DNA from: Chromatiaceae bacterium
GTDB lineage: Bacteria; Pseudomonadota; Gammaproteobacteria; Chromatiales; Chromatiaceae
NCBI GenBank assembly: GCA_024235175.1
Contig: JACKMX010000005.1
Coordinates: forward strand, 372,001 to 436,000
Direction: 5' to 3'
Length of the DNA: 64,000 nt
A program made the position numbers and the translations under genes. The notes beneath the pieces are model-generated. The model was not told the origin of the DNA. It saw only the letters and a program-made list of their open reading frames with translations, and made no database searches. Every line of letters starts with the position of its first letter. The first letter of the stretch is position 1. Shown here piece by piece: positions 45,466 to 55,433 of the stretch.

Positions 45466-45478
45466 TTGGAGTACCGAA

Positions 45479-46297
45479 TTGCTGTTAAATGGAAATCCTG
45501 AGTCCCGTATCTCCATATTGGATCGGGGAGTTCAGTATGGTGATGGTCTGTTTGAAACCATTGCCGTTGCGGGCGGCGAGCCCTGTCTCTGGCAGCGCCA
45601 TATGCAACGATTGGAACAAGGGTGCCGACGTCTCAAGATCGATTTTCCGGAGGACGATAACCTGCTACTGGAGGTCTATCGGGAGATCAACGGGAGATCA
45701 CAAGGGGTGATAAAAATCATTCTGACCCGCGGGTCCGGCGGCAGGGGATATGCTCCTCCTGCCAACCAGAAGTCGACTCGCCTTGTCTATTATTCTGAGT
45801 GGCCAGAATATCCAGCCGGGTTTTCGCAATCAGGTGTACGCGTGCATCTGTGTGATCTCCGGCTTGGTCGGAATCCGGCACTGGCCGGATTGAAAACTCT
45901 CAACCGGCTGGAACAGGTGCTGGCCAGGGGAGAGTGGAGTGATCCCGATATCGCCGAAGGGCTGCTGCAGGATGGAGAAGGAAACCTTATCGAGGGAACC
46001 ATGAGTAATCTGTTTCTAATCCATAACAGGAACCTCTCCACACCCGATCTCGGTTTTTCGGGTGTAGCCGGTGTCATGCGTCAGGTGGTTATGGAGCAGG
46101 CCGGGCGATTGGGTATCCCGCTCGCGGTAAAAATGCTTAAAATGCGGGACTTGTTATCTGCCAACGGCTTATTCCTCACCAATTCTCTGATAGGGATCTG
46201 GCCGGTACGCGAGGTTAATGCAAAAAAATATGATCCGGAAGCGGTTTCTCCATCTTTGGTTGATGCGGTGATGTGTCGCGGATTTCGCTTTGAGTGA
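45479..46297 (+). CDS. pabC: Aminodeoxychorismate lyase
   Basis: 272 aa, fold-type IV PLP enzyme that makes 4-aminobenzoate for folate. The PLP Lys is in GLKTLNRLEQVLAR; DGEGNLIEGTMSNLFL and FLTNSLIGIWPV are family motifs. The start is a TTG at 45479 with GGAG 8 nt upstream. Its place between fabF and mltG is conserved in gammaproteobacteria. A 7-bp hairpin (CCCCGGC / GCCGGGG, 46337-46359) follows the gene. Confidence 0.92.
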   Translation: MLLNGNPESRISILDRGVQYGDGLFETIAVAGGEPCLWQRHMQRLEQGCRRLKIDFPEDDNLLLEVYREINGRSQGVIKIILTRGSGGRGYAPPANQKSTRLVYYSEWPEYPAGFSQSGVRVHLCDLRLGRNPALAGLKTLNRLEQVLARGEWSDPDIAEGLLQDGEGNLIEGTMSNLFLIHNRNLSTPDLGFSGVAGVMRQVVMEQAGRLGIPLAVKMLKMRDLLSANGLFLTNSLIGIWPVREVNAKKYDPEAVSPSLVDAVMCRGFRFE

Positions 46298-46388
46298 TGC
46301 TATTCCAACAATCGGCCAGACACATGGTTTTTAATACCCCGGCCATAACGATGCCGGGGTGGATTCAGAGACCCAGGCAACCATTACC

Positions 46389-47387
46389 ATGTTAAACCGG
46401 ATCCTGGGAGTATTGATCATCGGCGTCAGCCTGGTGGCGGCCTGGGTAATGATGGAGTTCGACAGCTTTCAGACGACTCCGTTGAATCTTCCCGCGGATG
46501 GAATTACCTACGATCTCAAACGAGGATCCAGCATAGCAACGCTTGCGACCGATCTGGAACAGAAGGGTTATCTTAAAAATCCACTCTATCTGCGTCTGTT
46601 GGCGCGTTGGAACGAGCAGGCACACCGGATAAAGGCTGGAGAGTATTTCATTGCGGCCAATACCACGCCAGTACAACTGTTGAACCTGCTGGTTTCCGGG
46701 CAGGTAATTACCTATTCGTTGACGATTGTCGAGGGCTGGGATTTTCGCCAGATGATGGCCGCGGTAAATGCCAATAATGTGTTGGTTCATGGACTGGAAG
46801 ATTTGTCGGCGGAAGAAATTATGCAGCGCCTGGGACGCGAAGGTGAGCATCCGGAGGGCCGGTTTCTTCCAGGCACTTACCACTTTCCCAGAGGGACCAC
46901 CGATCTTCAGTTTCTGCAGCGCGTTTACAAGGCAATGCAGAAAACACTGGATGAAAAGTGGCAAACAAGGGATGAGGGTCTCCCTCTGAAATCGCCTTAC
47001 GAAGCCTTGATACTGGCGTCCATCATCGAAAAGGAGACGGGGCTCGCGAGCGAGCGGCCGACTATTGCAGGCGTGTTTGTCCGGCGGCTGAACAAGGGCA
47101 TGCTGCTGCAGACAGATCCCACCATTATCTATGGGTTGGGCGAGGAATACGACGGTGATATCCGACGGCGTGACCTGACAAGAGATACGCCTTACAACAC
47201 TTATCTGCACAAAGGCTTGACGCCAACCCCGATCTGCCTGCCCGGAGAAGCGGCGCTGGATGCGGCGATGCATCCGGAGGAGGGGAAGAGTCTATACTTC
47301 GTGGCAACAGGCGACGGCGGACACCAATTTTCCAATACCCTGGTTGAACATAATGCCGCTGTCAAAAAATACCAGCTGAAACGGTAA
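46389..47387 (+). CDS. mltG: Endolytic peptidoglycan transglycosylase MltG
   Basis: 332 aa. One N-terminal transmembrane helix (LNRILGVLIIGVSLVAAWVM), a LysM-like region, and the YceG domain with the catalytic Glu in LASIIEKETGLASE, followed by LQTDPTIIYGLG and YNTYLHKGLTPTPICLPG. It cuts nascent glycan strands at the inner membrane. I use the ATG at 46389; a GTG at 46359 is in frame but lies in the stem of the hairpin that follows pabC. Confidence 0.93.
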   Translation: MLNRILGVLIIGVSLVAAWVMMEFDSFQTTPLNLPADGITYDLKRGSSIATLATDLEQKGYLKNPLYLRLLARWNEQAHRIKAGEYFIAANTTPVQLLNLLVSGQVITYSLTIVEGWDFRQMMAAVNANNVLVHGLEDLSAEEIMQRLGREGEHPEGRFLPGTYHFPRGTTDLQFLQRVYKAMQKTLDEKWQTRDEGLPLKSPYEALILASIIEKETGLASERPTIAGVFVRRLNKGMLLQTDPTIIYGLGEEYDGDIRRRDLTRDTPYNTYLHKGLTPTPICLPGEAALDAAMHPEEGKSLYFVATGDGGHQFSNTLVEHNAAVKKYQLKR

Positions 47388-47411
47388 CTTACACTTAGGA
47401 ATTACTGGAGT

Positions 47412-48056
47412 ATGGTGCAGGGCAGAGGAAAATTCATTACCGTGGAGGGAATAGAGGGTGCCGGTAAAAGCAGCAACCTCGATTTTATGCAACAACTGCT
47501 GGAGGCTCAGGGTATCAGTGTTGTGCGCACCCGGGAACCTGGCGGAACTGCACTGGGAGAGGAGATCAGAAAGCTTCTGCTTGGTCACAGGCATACCGGG
47601 ATGTCCAGGGACACAGAATTGCTGCTCATGTTCGGTGCCAGGGCAGAGCATATCGCCCGGGTAATCGAACCGGGGCTGGCATCAGGAGCATGGGTGTTGT
47701 GCGATCGTTTTACGGATGCTTCCTACGCCTACCAGGGTGGTGGACGAGGCATTGACAGGGAGCGCATACGCGTGCTGGAGACCTGGGTTCAGGGCAGTTT
47801 GAGACCTGATATAACGCTTTTGCTGGATTTACCCGTCGCAGACGGATTGATGCGGGCGGGGAAACGTTCTGAACCCGACCGTTTCGAGCGTGAGAAGGAG
47901 AGTTTTTTCAATAGAGTCAGGAACTGTTATCTGGAAATTGCCCGGGCGTCTCCGGAACGTGTACATGTTATCGATGCCACTCCTCGCTTGCCTGATGTCC
48001 AGGTACATATCGAACAACTCCTGAGGGAGTTCATACAGGTTTCAACCCGTGCCTGA
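47412..48056 (+). CDS. tmk: Thymidylate kinase
   Basis: 214 aa. Phosphorylates dTMP to dTDP. P-loop GIEGAGKSS near the N-terminus, the DRx motif in CDRFTDASYAYQGGGRG, and TREPGGTALGE are all present; the lid region (RFEREKESFFNRVR) has the Arg of the type II enzymes. It overlaps holB by 8 nt, a common fusion-like arrangement in this cluster. Confidence 0.96.
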   Translation: MVQGRGKFITVEGIEGAGKSSNLDFMQQLLEAQGISVVRTREPGGTALGEEIRKLLLGHRHTGMSRDTELLLMFGARAEHIARVIEPGLASGAWVLCDRFTDASYAYQGGGRGIDRERIRVLETWVQGSLRPDITLLLDLPVADGLMRAGKRSEPDRFEREKESFFNRVRNCYLEIARASPERVHVIDATPRLPDVQVHIEQLLREFIQVSTRA

Positions 48057-49053
48057 TGCAAACACGCCGTTGCCGCTCCCCTGGCAGATGGAGGATTGGT
48101 CGCTGATCCAGCGCACGCGAAGCGAAGACCGTCTGCCGCATGCGTTGTTGCTTACCGGCCGAGAGGGAATGGGAAAACGCCACTTTGCGGATGCCCTGGC
48201 GGCTTCGTTGTTGTGTTCATCCCCGGAAATCGATGGTCTGCCCTGCGGCAAATGTCGCGGATGCGTTCTTTTCAAGGCTGGTACCCACCCTGATTTGAAG
48301 TATATAGAGCCGGATGAGCCTGGTAAGGTTATTCGTATCGATACGATCCGGGATTTTACCGCAAGCGAGTCACTCACCGCCCAGGCAGGCGGATATAAGG
48401 TGGTTATTCTGGAACAGGCTGATGCGATGAACAGATCCGCGGCCAACAGTCTTCTCAAAACACTGGAAGAGCCGGTCGCCTGGACATTTATGGTATTGAT
48501 CAGCTCCCAGCCGGGAAAGCTGCCGGCAACTATACGCAGCCGTTGCCAGCAATTGCAGATGCGGCTGCCAGACCCTGCCGTGGCGCAACAGTGGCTGGCT
48601 GCTGAAAGCAATGGAATGGATACCGCGCTTCTGCTCTCTCTGGCTTTGGGTGCACCATTGAAGGCACGTGCTCTGGCCGATTCCGGACTTCTTGGCATGC
48701 GAGTAAAGTTATTGGGTGAATTTGCCGATATCATCGAGAGCAAGGCGGACCCGGTGGCGATCGCCGCAGGCTGGAGCAAACTCGATCCGGCACTGGTTCT
48801 GGGTTGGTACAATGGCTGGCTGACCGATTGTCTGCGTTTGAAAACCGATCCGGAGTACAGTGACCTGATCAATCCAGACCAGAGAAAACAGTTGCAAGGG
48901 ATTGGGAAGTCGATAGAATTTAAACGATTGTTTGGATATATCGATGATGCGCACCGGGCTATCCTGGCTCAGGGCTCCCAATTGAACCACCAAATGTTAC
49001 TGGAGAGTCTGCTGCTGCCACTGGCCGGAAGAGGCTCCGATAATTCTGGATAG
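48049..49053 (+). CDS. holB: DNA polymerase III subunit delta prime
   Basis: 334 aa clamp-loader subunit. LPHALLLTGREGMGKRHFAD is the P-loop-like segment; four Cys of the zinc module are in CSSPEIDGLPCGKCRGCVLF; the SRC-type motif is in TIRSRCQQLQM. The start is a GTG overlapping tmk. It has no catalytic ATPase role in most species. Confidence 0.94.
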   Translation: MPDANTPLPLPWQMEDWSLIQRTRSEDRLPHALLLTGREGMGKRHFADALAASLLCSSPEIDGLPCGKCRGCVLFKAGTHPDLKYIEPDEPGKVIRIDTIRDFTASESLTAQAGGYKVVILEQADAMNRSAANSLLKTLEEPVAWTFMVLISSQPGKLPATIRSRCQQLQMRLPDPAVAQQWLAAESNGMDTALLLSLALGAPLKARALADSGLLGMRVKLLGEFADIIESKADPVAIAAGWSKLDPALVLGWYNGWLTDCLRLKTDPEYSDLINPDQRKQLQGIGKSIEFKRLFGYIDDAHRAILAQGSQLNHQMLLESLLLPLAGRGSDNSG

Positions 49054-49059
49054 AGAGAT

Positions 49060-49419
49060 ATGACGCCATCAAAACTTCCATCTGCAAGGCAGGGAATACT
49101 CTCCCTTACCATCAAGGATAACAACGCGCTCTATGCCGCTTATATGCAGTTCGTGAAGAATGGCGGTTTGTTTATCCCCACCAACAAGAAGTATCAATTG
49201 GGCGATGAAGTGTTCATGCTGTTGACGCTGATGGACGAAACCGAACGTATTCCGGTCGCAGGGAAGATTATCTGGATCACACCAATCGGTGCCGAGGGAA
49301 ACCGCGCCACAGGTATCGGTGTTCAGTTCAGCGAGCAGGATGAGGGCACCGCACGCAACAAGATCGAAGCCTATCTGGCTGGCGCCCTTAAAGCCGAGCG
49401 TCCCACGCACACCATGTAG
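49060..49419 (+). CDS. pilZ: PilZ domain protein (type IV pilus PilZ)
   Basis: 119 aa. The position between holB and tatD is that of the original PilZ of Pseudomonas. It has the beta-barrel core (GGLFIPTNKKYQLGDEVFML; AGKIIWITPIG; GIGVQF) but lacks the RxxxR and D/NxSxxG motifs that bind c-di-GMP. It should therefore act in type IV pilus assembly by protein contacts, not as a c-di-GMP receptor. Confidence 0.93.
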   Translation: MTPSKLPSARQGILSLTIKDNNALYAAYMQFVKNGGLFIPTNKKYQLGDEVFMLLTLMDETERIPVAGKIIWITPIGAEGNRATGIGVQFSEQDEGTARNKIEAYLAGALKAERPTHTM

Positions 49420-49458
49420 AGCGCAGATCTCCGTCTGTCGTAGATTCTATTTTGCAAA

Positions 49459-50244
49459 ATGTTGGTTGATTCCCATTGTCACCTGGACCGGCTCGATCTG
49501 GCTCCCTTCGAGAATGATTTTGCGAAGCTCGTGGCAGCAACGGTCGGGAGCGGTGTGACGCATATGCTTTGCGTCTGCATAGACCTGGAGTCCTATCCTG
49601 CTATGCTTGCGCTGGTAGAGCCCTTCCCTCAGATATCCGTCTCTGTCGGGATTCACCCCAACGACAAAGAGAGAAGGGAGCCGGAACCCGGCGAACTGGA
49701 AAAACTGGCGTCTCATCCAAGGAACGTGGCTATTGGGGAGACCGGCCTTGACTATTTCAGGAGTGAAGGGGACCTGGTCTGGCAGCAGGCGCGTTTTCGC
49801 CATCATATTGCAGCAGCGCGTGCGTGCGGAAAACCGTTGATTGTTCACACCAGGGCCGCGAAACAGGACACCATTGCAATCATGGCCGAAGAGCAGGCGC
49901 GGGATGCCGGTGGCGTTATGCACTGTTTTACCGAAGACTGGGAGATGGCGAAAAAAGCGCTGGATCTCGGTTTTTACATCTCTTTTTCCGGGATTGTCAC
50001 CTTCAACAGCGCCGCCGATCTGCGCGAAGTAGCCAGAAAGGTCCCTCCGGATCGACTTCTGATTGAAACCGATGCACCCTATCTGGCACCGGTTCCGTTT
50101 CGTGGTAAACCCAACCTGCCCCAGTATGTGACAAAAGTAGCCGAATGTATTGCGGCGCTGCGCAGCGTCAGCGTTGAGGAGATAGCAAAAATCTCCAGCC
50201 GGAATTTTTTCAATCTTTTTTCGGCAGCGCTCCCTGCCAGGTAA
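49459..50244 (+). CDS. TatD family hydrolase (metal-dependent DNase)
   Basis: 261 aa. Metal ligands of the TatD barrel are visible: HxH in VDSHCHLDRL, Glu in AIGETGLDYF, His in LIVHTRAA, His in VMHCFTEDW and Asp in LIETDAPYLAP. It is a 3'-5' exonuclease-type enzyme of DNA repair or turnover. It converges with the thioesterase gene 9 bp downstream. Confidence 0.94.
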   Translation: MLVDSHCHLDRLDLAPFENDFAKLVAATVGSGVTHMLCVCIDLESYPAMLALVEPFPQISVSVGIHPNDKERREPEPGELEKLASHPRNVAIGETGLDYFRSEGDLVWQQARFRHHIAAARACGKPLIVHTRAAKQDTIAIMAEEQARDAGGVMHCFTEDWEMAKKALDLGFYISFSGIVTFNSAADLREVARKVPPDRLLIETDAPYLAPVPFRGKPNLPQYVTKVAECIAALRSVSVEEIAKISSRNFFNLFSAALPAR

Positions 50245-50253
50245 ATTTATCCG

Positions 50254-50658
50254 CTATCCGGGAAGTACACGTGGACGCGATTCCGAGTCCACCGCAACAT
50301 AGGTTATGGATGCAGAAGCCACTTTTTTTACCGAGCTGGGATCACGTTCGCGCTCGGAGTAGACCTCGACTTTTACCCTGACCGAAGTTCTTCCCTCGCG
50401 CTCGAGCTCGGCGTAACAGCTGACCAGATCGCCTACGTATACCGGTTTGATAAATCGAAATTCGTGCACCGCGACGGTAGCAACACGGCCTTGTGCCCGC
50501 TGTACTGCCAGAATGCTTCCCGCTATATCCACCTGGGACATAAGCCAGCCACCGAATATGTCACCTTGAGGGTTGGTATCAGCCGGCATCGCCAGTACCC
50601 GTACGGCCAGCAGACCACCGCTGGGATGGGCCGGTTCGTCTGGATTGTTCACCATCAA
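50254..50658 (-). CDS. Acyl-CoA thioesterase, YciA-type
   Basis: 134 aa hotdog-fold protein. TNPQGDIFGGWLMSQVDIAG carries the catalytic Asp of the YciA/acyl-CoA hydrolase group, and FRFIKPVYVGDLVSCYAEL is the central helix-strand. It hydrolyses acyl-CoA to fatty acid and CoA. It lies 72 bp downstream of the FadE-type gene on the same strand, so the pair may be co-expressed in fatty-acid turnover. Confidence 0.92.
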   Translation of the reverse strand: MMVNNPDEPAHPSGGLLAVRVLAMPADTNPQGDIFGGWLMSQVDIAGSILAVQRAQGRVATVAVHEFRFIKPVYVGDLVSCYAELEREGRTSVRVKVEVYSERERDPSSVKKVASASITYVAVDSESRPRVLPG

Positions 50659-50730
50659 TTCCTCTATACGCGGTTTGTAACCGACGGTACAGGTTAAGCT
50701 TTTGAGCAGCAGGTTGCCGACGGCAATTAG

Positions 50731-53220
50731 CTAGTCTGGCTCATCGGTTGAGTGACCCAAATCATCCGTCGCCGGACGAACCCGAAGCGGCTTGCCGTAG
50801 TCGTCGAAGGAATCGACCTGAATGACCTTTCTTCGGAGTCTCTCCATTGTCTCGAAATCATGCTGTTCGACAGTGGATAGAATACCCTGTGACACAGCCT
50901 GTTGCACCAGCTCCTGCAGAGAGAGGCTTTTGATCAGGCCGCTCTTGAGTGCACCCCTGAGCGTTCCCTCGATCTGTTCCACTGCATCCGCCTGTTCCAT
51001 CGCGAGTTCCAGTTGCCCGATCTTTTCAGCACTATTTTTATTGACATAGATCCCTGCCGTAAGGCGTTCCCGGCTTGCGGATGGAGAGAGCAGCAGTTCT
51101 GCCACCTTGTGTCCCAGGCTGTCGCACGGCGCGGTGTAAGGATATCCCGTGGGAAATACGAGCAGACGCAGCAGCCATCTCAATGGGATGAAGGGCAGGT
51201 TACGCAGCAGTGCTCGGAACGCCTCCTGTATGCGGTACAGGCTATGCTCGCAGGCCCACTCGAGCAACGGCAGATCCTCGTTTTTGCTGCCCTGATCCCG
51301 GAAGTGCTTCAACACGGCGGAGGCCAGATACAGTTCGCTGAGAATATCCCCCAGCCGGGCGGAGAGCAGTTCCTTTCTCTTCAACGTGCCGCCCATGGTT
51401 ATCATCACCATGTCCGCACAAAGCGCAAAGCCTGCGCTCATCCAGTTCAGATGTTGAAAATAACGTCTGGTGGGTCCTGTCAGTGGGGTGCTGGAGACGC
51501 GGCCGCGCACCAGTCCCAGAAGCAGGCTGTGAGTCATGTTCCCGATAATGTATGAGACATGCCTGAACAGGGACTTGTCGAACAGGTCCAGAGCCTGATC
51601 CAGGTCGGATTCACCGGTGGCTCTCAGTTCATCGAGGATGTAGGGATGGCAGCGAATCGCACCCTGACCGAAGATTATCATACTCCGGGTCAGTATGTTG
51701 GCTCCCTCCACCGTGATGCTGATCGGGATGGCCTGGTACATTCGGCCCAGAATGTTGCCTGGTCCGAGGCAGATACCACTGCCACCCTGAATATCCATTG
51801 CATCATTGATAATCTGTCGGTACCGCTCAGTGAGATGATACTTGACAATGGCCGATATGACCGACGGATTCTCCCCGCTGTCAATCGCTCCAAGGGTTAG
51901 CAGACGCGCCGCGTCCATCTGGTAGGTGAGACCTGCAATACGGGCCAGCACAGCCTCCACCCCTTCGAATCTTCCGATCGGTGTATTGAACTGTTGCCGG
52001 ATACGGGCGTAGGCTCCTGTAAAGCGGCAGGCCAGCTTTCCTGCGCCGGTGGCCAATGCAGGAAGCGAGATGCCGCGTCCTTCGGAGAGGCTCTCGACCA
52101 GCATGCTCCAACCTCTCCCCACACCGTCCCGGCCACCGATCACCGCTTCTATCGGAATAAATACATCACATCCGAAAATAGGTCCATTCTGAAAGGGTAT
52201 GTCCAATGGGATGTGACGCTTGCCAATACTGACACCTGGCGTCTCCCTGGGAATCAAGGCAAGTGTTATACCGGGGGAGGGGTCATCACCCAGCAACAGG
52301 TCCGGATCCTCGAGTTTGAATGCGAGCCCGATAAGTGTAGCCACAGGTCCGAGCGTGATATAGCGTTTTTCCCAATTGAGAAGAATTCCCAATGTTTTGC
52401 TGCCATCCACCGTTCGATAGCAAACCACGCCACGGTCGGGAATGGCTCCGGCATCGCTACCTGCTTGTGGACCGGTGAGCGCGAAACAGGGGATCTCATC
52501 ACCACTGGCGAGTCGCGGCAGGTAATGATCACGTTGCTGCCCGGTGCCATAATGCAGCAGCAGTTTTGCCGGCCCCAGTGAGTTGGGCACCATAACGGTG
52601 ACAGCCGCAGCGATGCTCCGGCTGGAGAGTTTCATAACCACAGCCGAGTGGGCGAGTGCAGAGAAACCAAGACCGCCATAGCGCCGAGGAATAGTCATAC
52701 CGAAAAAACGCTCTCCCCTTATGTAATCCCAGATTTCCGCTGGCAATCCCTTCTCTTCGTGGGTGATGCTCCAGTCATTCAGCATGCCGCAGAGTTTTTC
52801 CACGGGTCCGTCCAGGAACTCACGCTCTCTATTCGTCAGTTCAGGCGCAGGCTGAGAGAGTAATTTGTCCCATTTGGGTCGTCCTTTGAACAGCTCCGCG
52901 TCCCACCACACGGTGCCCGCATGGATTGCAACCTCTTCGGTTTCAGACATTGGGGGAAGAACACGTCGAAACTGTTTCAACAGAGGTGCACTGACCAGCC
53001 GTTTGCGCAATCGGGGCGATGCCAGGAGAAGAACTATGGCTGCAACCAGCGTTGCCGAAACAACCAGCAGAAGAGAGAGTCCGGTCAAGATTGCGATCCA
53101 GAGAAGAAACAGCCCGATAACCAAAGGAACGGCAGGGTAAGGTGCGCGCAGATTTGCCATAACCCAGATGGCGATGCCTAACAACAGAGCCGAGAAAATC
53201 CAGCCCATGGCGCTCACCAC
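50731..53220 (-). CDS. fadE: FadE-type acyl-CoA dehydrogenase
   Basis: 829 aa, close to the 814 aa of E. coli FadE. Two N-terminal membrane helices (about 5-23 and 35-65) precede an acyl-CoA dehydrogenase core (about 100-560): CFALTGPQAGSDAGAIPD is the flavin/substrate motif, and GGSGICLGPGNILGRMYQ is in the C-terminal domain. The long C-terminal extension of unknown function is typical of FadE. It performs the first oxidation of beta-oxidation at the membrane. The gene starts with GTG (53220); an ATG four codons inside is equally possible. Confidence 0.93.
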   Translation of the reverse strand: MVSAMGWIFSALLLGIAIWVMANLRAPYPAVPLVIGLFLLWIAILTGLSLLLVVSATLVAAIVLLLASPRLRKRLVSAPLLKQFRRVLPPMSETEEVAIHAGTVWWDAELFKGRPKWDKLLSQPAPELTNREREFLDGPVEKLCGMLNDWSITHEEKGLPAEIWDYIRGERFFGMTIPRRYGGLGFSALAHSAVVMKLSSRSIAAAVTVMVPNSLGPAKLLLHYGTGQQRDHYLPRLASGDEIPCFALTGPQAGSDAGAIPDRGVVCYRTVDGSKTLGILLNWEKRYITLGPVATLIGLAFKLEDPDLLLGDDPSPGITLALIPRETPGVSIGKRHIPLDIPFQNGPIFGCDVFIPIEAVIGGRDGVGRGWSMLVESLSEGRGISLPALATGAGKLACRFTGAYARIRQQFNTPIGRFEGVEAVLARIAGLTYQMDAARLLTLGAIDSGENPSVISAIVKYHLTERYRQIINDAMDIQGGSGICLGPGNILGRMYQAIPISITVEGANILTRSMIIFGQGAIRCHPYILDELRATGESDLDQALDLFDKSLFRHVSYIIGNMTHSLLLGLVRGRVSSTPLTGPTRRYFQHLNWMSAGFALCADMVMITMGGTLKRKELLSARLGDILSELYLASAVLKHFRDQGSKNEDLPLLEWACEHSLYRIQEAFRALLRNLPFIPLRWLLRLLVFPTGYPYTAPCDSLGHKVAELLLSPSASRERLTAGIYVNKNSAEKIGQLELAMEQADAVEQIEGTLRGALKSGLIKSLSLQELVQQAVSQGILSTVEQHDFETMERLRRKVIQVDSFDDYGKPLRVRPATDDLGHSTDEPD

Positions 53221-53336
53221 TGCCCTGGAATTCTTGCCTGTCCTGACCGACCGGACGCTGAATCGAATATATTCATAGCGACTGTTTTCTCCAGTGACGG
53301 AACCGCTTGTCAGCTCAACCTGGCCATTGGACGCAT

Positions 53337-54170
53337 TTAGGGAGGCAGCCGGGCTTCCCGGTCGAAATCGGAGTTGTCATTGTAGATCAGCTTCTCGTCT
53401 GCCCAGGGCAACTTGCGGTAAATACCTATGTCGTCGAGGCCCAGAAACGGATATTTGATAATGTCGAAATAGGGTGAATAGTCGAAATCCTTGGGTGTGA
53501 AAAGTCTGGGATTTCTTTTGAAAAAGCGCAATGAGCCATCATCTCTCCGGTCGATAAAGGGCAGCACAGGAAAGTCCACGCTGGCGAAGGCTTCAGCCAG
53601 CAGGCAGGAACAGACGGTGCGGGTGGGAGAGCCTGCATTATGTTGGAAGAGGCTGGAGCGCCAGCGTCTGGGCATGACTGCCCAGGGAAAAAAGAAGCGA
53701 GCCAGATCCAATAGCTGTCGCACGTCGTAGGCCGCACCGAGTCGCTCGATCACATAGGCGATCACTGAATGTGCGTCTTTCGGCGAAAGTTTTCCCGGGC
53801 GACAGATCCTCAGATGATCCTTTCGGTACTTGGAGACGGGAACCACGATAGTGCCGCTTGCGAGCACTGCCTCTACCAGCAGTCGGGCATTTGGTTCGCC
53901 GCTATAGTAGCTTTTGACTCGTTCGCGCAACCGCTTGTCTTCGATATCGCACAGTCGGCCAATATAGAGCGCGGAGTGGGTCCACGAACTCTGGGTAATG
54001 ATCTTTATCACTTCGCTGACCCGGCTCCTTCCTTCAACCAGCAGGATGTCACCTGGCCGTAGCTCATAACAGAGGCGGTTAAAGTCACAAAGAGGTGATT
54101 GCCCTGGCGGATATTCCATCATCAGCCATGCGCACAGTTTCTCCCATAACCAAAAAGCCGCCCGCTTCAT
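53337..54170 (-). CDS. YiiX-like permuted papain-fold cysteine peptidase
   Basis: 277 aa. It has the NlpC/P60-related YiiX/YebB layout: RPGDILLVEGRSRVSEVIKI, His in SSWTHSALYIG, LLVEAVLASG, and a catalytic Cys in TVCSCLLAEAF after a long middle part with AYDVRQLLDLARFF. These enzymes cleave amide bonds in lipid or cell-wall substrates. No clear signal peptide is present, although residues 1-20 are hydrophobic. It lies 116 bp upstream of fadE on the same strand. Confidence 0.82.
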   Translation of the reverse strand: MKRAAFWLWEKLCAWLMMEYPPGQSPLCDFNRLCYELRPGDILLVEGRSRVSEVIKIITQSSWTHSALYIGRLCDIEDKRLRERVKSYYSGEPNARLLVEAVLASGTIVVPVSKYRKDHLRICRPGKLSPKDAHSVIAYVIERLGAAYDVRQLLDLARFFFPWAVMPRRWRSSLFQHNAGSPTRTVCSCLLAEAFASVDFPVLPFIDRRDDGSLRFFKRNPRLFTPKDFDYSPYFDIIKYPFLGLDDIGIYRKLPWADEKLIYNDNSDFDREARLPP

Positions 54171-54311
54171 GAAAATTCCCGAAAATAAGCTGGATAAAGA
54201 AATAGACCGGCTTTTTGGTTAAATTACTCCATACCCGCATAAACGATAATGAGGTATTAATGTATAGCTTACGATAGTATCCGTAATATATTGTTTAAAA
54301 TAATGAATATA

Positions 54312-55433
54312 TTAATTCATCATCACAGATTCTATTGCCTTTTCAATCATTTCCCTGCTGGTGTAAAAGTGGGGTGAATAGCGGATACCTCCACCGCGAA
54401 CGGCGCAGATCACCCCTTTCCCAATCAACCTATGGTACACATCCTGCTGATTTGCACCGTTGACCTTAAATGTCACTATACCGGACTGGCGCTCACTCTC
54501 GCGTGCCGAAATAAGGCTAAGGCTGTTTCCATGTTGTTCCACCAACTTCATGAGATATGTTGTATTTTCTATAATACCTTTGTGGATCTGATGAATGCCC
54601 ATCTGCTCTATCAACGCCAGACTGGCGTTCAATGCATGAACGCCAAGCATGTTGGGGGAACCGCACTCGAAACGTGTGCCGGTGTCCGACGGTTGCCAAC
54701 TTTCCCGTTCAAAATCGCCTCTGTGCTGCACCATGTGCCAGCCGAACTGGTTCAGATTCAACCGGTCGCGAATTTCGCTGCGGCTGTAAAAAAGCGCGGT
54801 ACCTTCCGGGCCTAGCATCCATTTATGACCATCGGCCATAACGAAATCGGCTTGTACCTGTTGCACGTCGAATGGGATGGCCCCCAGGCTTTGAATGGCG
54901 TCGACACAGAAAAGAATCCGCTCACGACGACAGAAGCGGCCTAGGGTGACCAGATCGGTCTTGAAACCGGTGGCGTACTGAACTGAGCTGACCGAGACGA
55001 CCCGGGTTCGTTCATCACATGCATCCAACAGCCTCTGTTCGGGATTCTCCCCCGACCAGAGGTCAACCAGCCTGGTTTCGACACCGCGACCTTTCAATGA
55101 CTCCCAGACCAGCCGGTTGGATGGGAACTCCTGGCGGAAGATCACCACATTATCGCCTGCTTGCCAGTCGAGTCCGTAAGCGACCACCGACAAAGCTTCA
55201 GAGGTGCTTTTGAGAATGGAGATATCGTCCACTGTCGGTGCGTTGATCAGGCGGGCGAGACGTTGTCTCAATTCGGACTCAACCTGCATCCATCGGAGAT
55301 AGTTGGCTGCACCATAAACGGCATTCTCATCGGCGAACGCCTTGACTGCCTCCACCGTTTGCAACGGCCAGGGGGATACTGCGGCATGGTTCATGTAGGT
55401 AATCGAATCGTTCAATATAAAGTCGGATCTCAT
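54312..55433 (-). CDS. Class V aminotransferase family PLP enzyme
   Basis: 373 aa from the ATG at 55433, which has GGAG 9 nt upstream; a GTG at 55466 would add 11 residues. The PLP Lys is in ADGHKWMLGPEG, with the preceding Asp in CVDAIQSLGA and the TSEALSVVAYG phosphate region. YMNHAAVSPWP at the start is typical of the isopenicillin-N-epimerase / cysteine-desulfurase-like branch. The substrate is unknown; a desulfurase catalytic Cys loop is not evident. It is transcribed away from the histidine kinase at 55726. Confidence 0.85.
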   Translation of the reverse strand: MRSDFILNDSITYMNHAAVSPWPLQTVEAVKAFADENAVYGAANYLRWMQVESELRQRLARLINAPTVDDISILKSTSEALSVVAYGLDWQAGDNVVIFRQEFPSNRLVWESLKGRGVETRLVDLWSGENPEQRLLDACDERTRVVSVSSVQYATGFKTDLVTLGRFCRRERILFCVDAIQSLGAIPFDVQQVQADFVMADGHKWMLGPEGTALFYSRSEIRDRLNLNQFGWHMVQHRGDFERESWQPSDTGTRFECGSPNMLGVHALNASLALIEQMGIHQIHKGIIENTTYLMKLVEQHGNSLSLISARESERQSGIVTFKVNGANQQDVYHRLIGKGVICAVRGGGIRYSPHFYTSREMIEKAIESVMMN

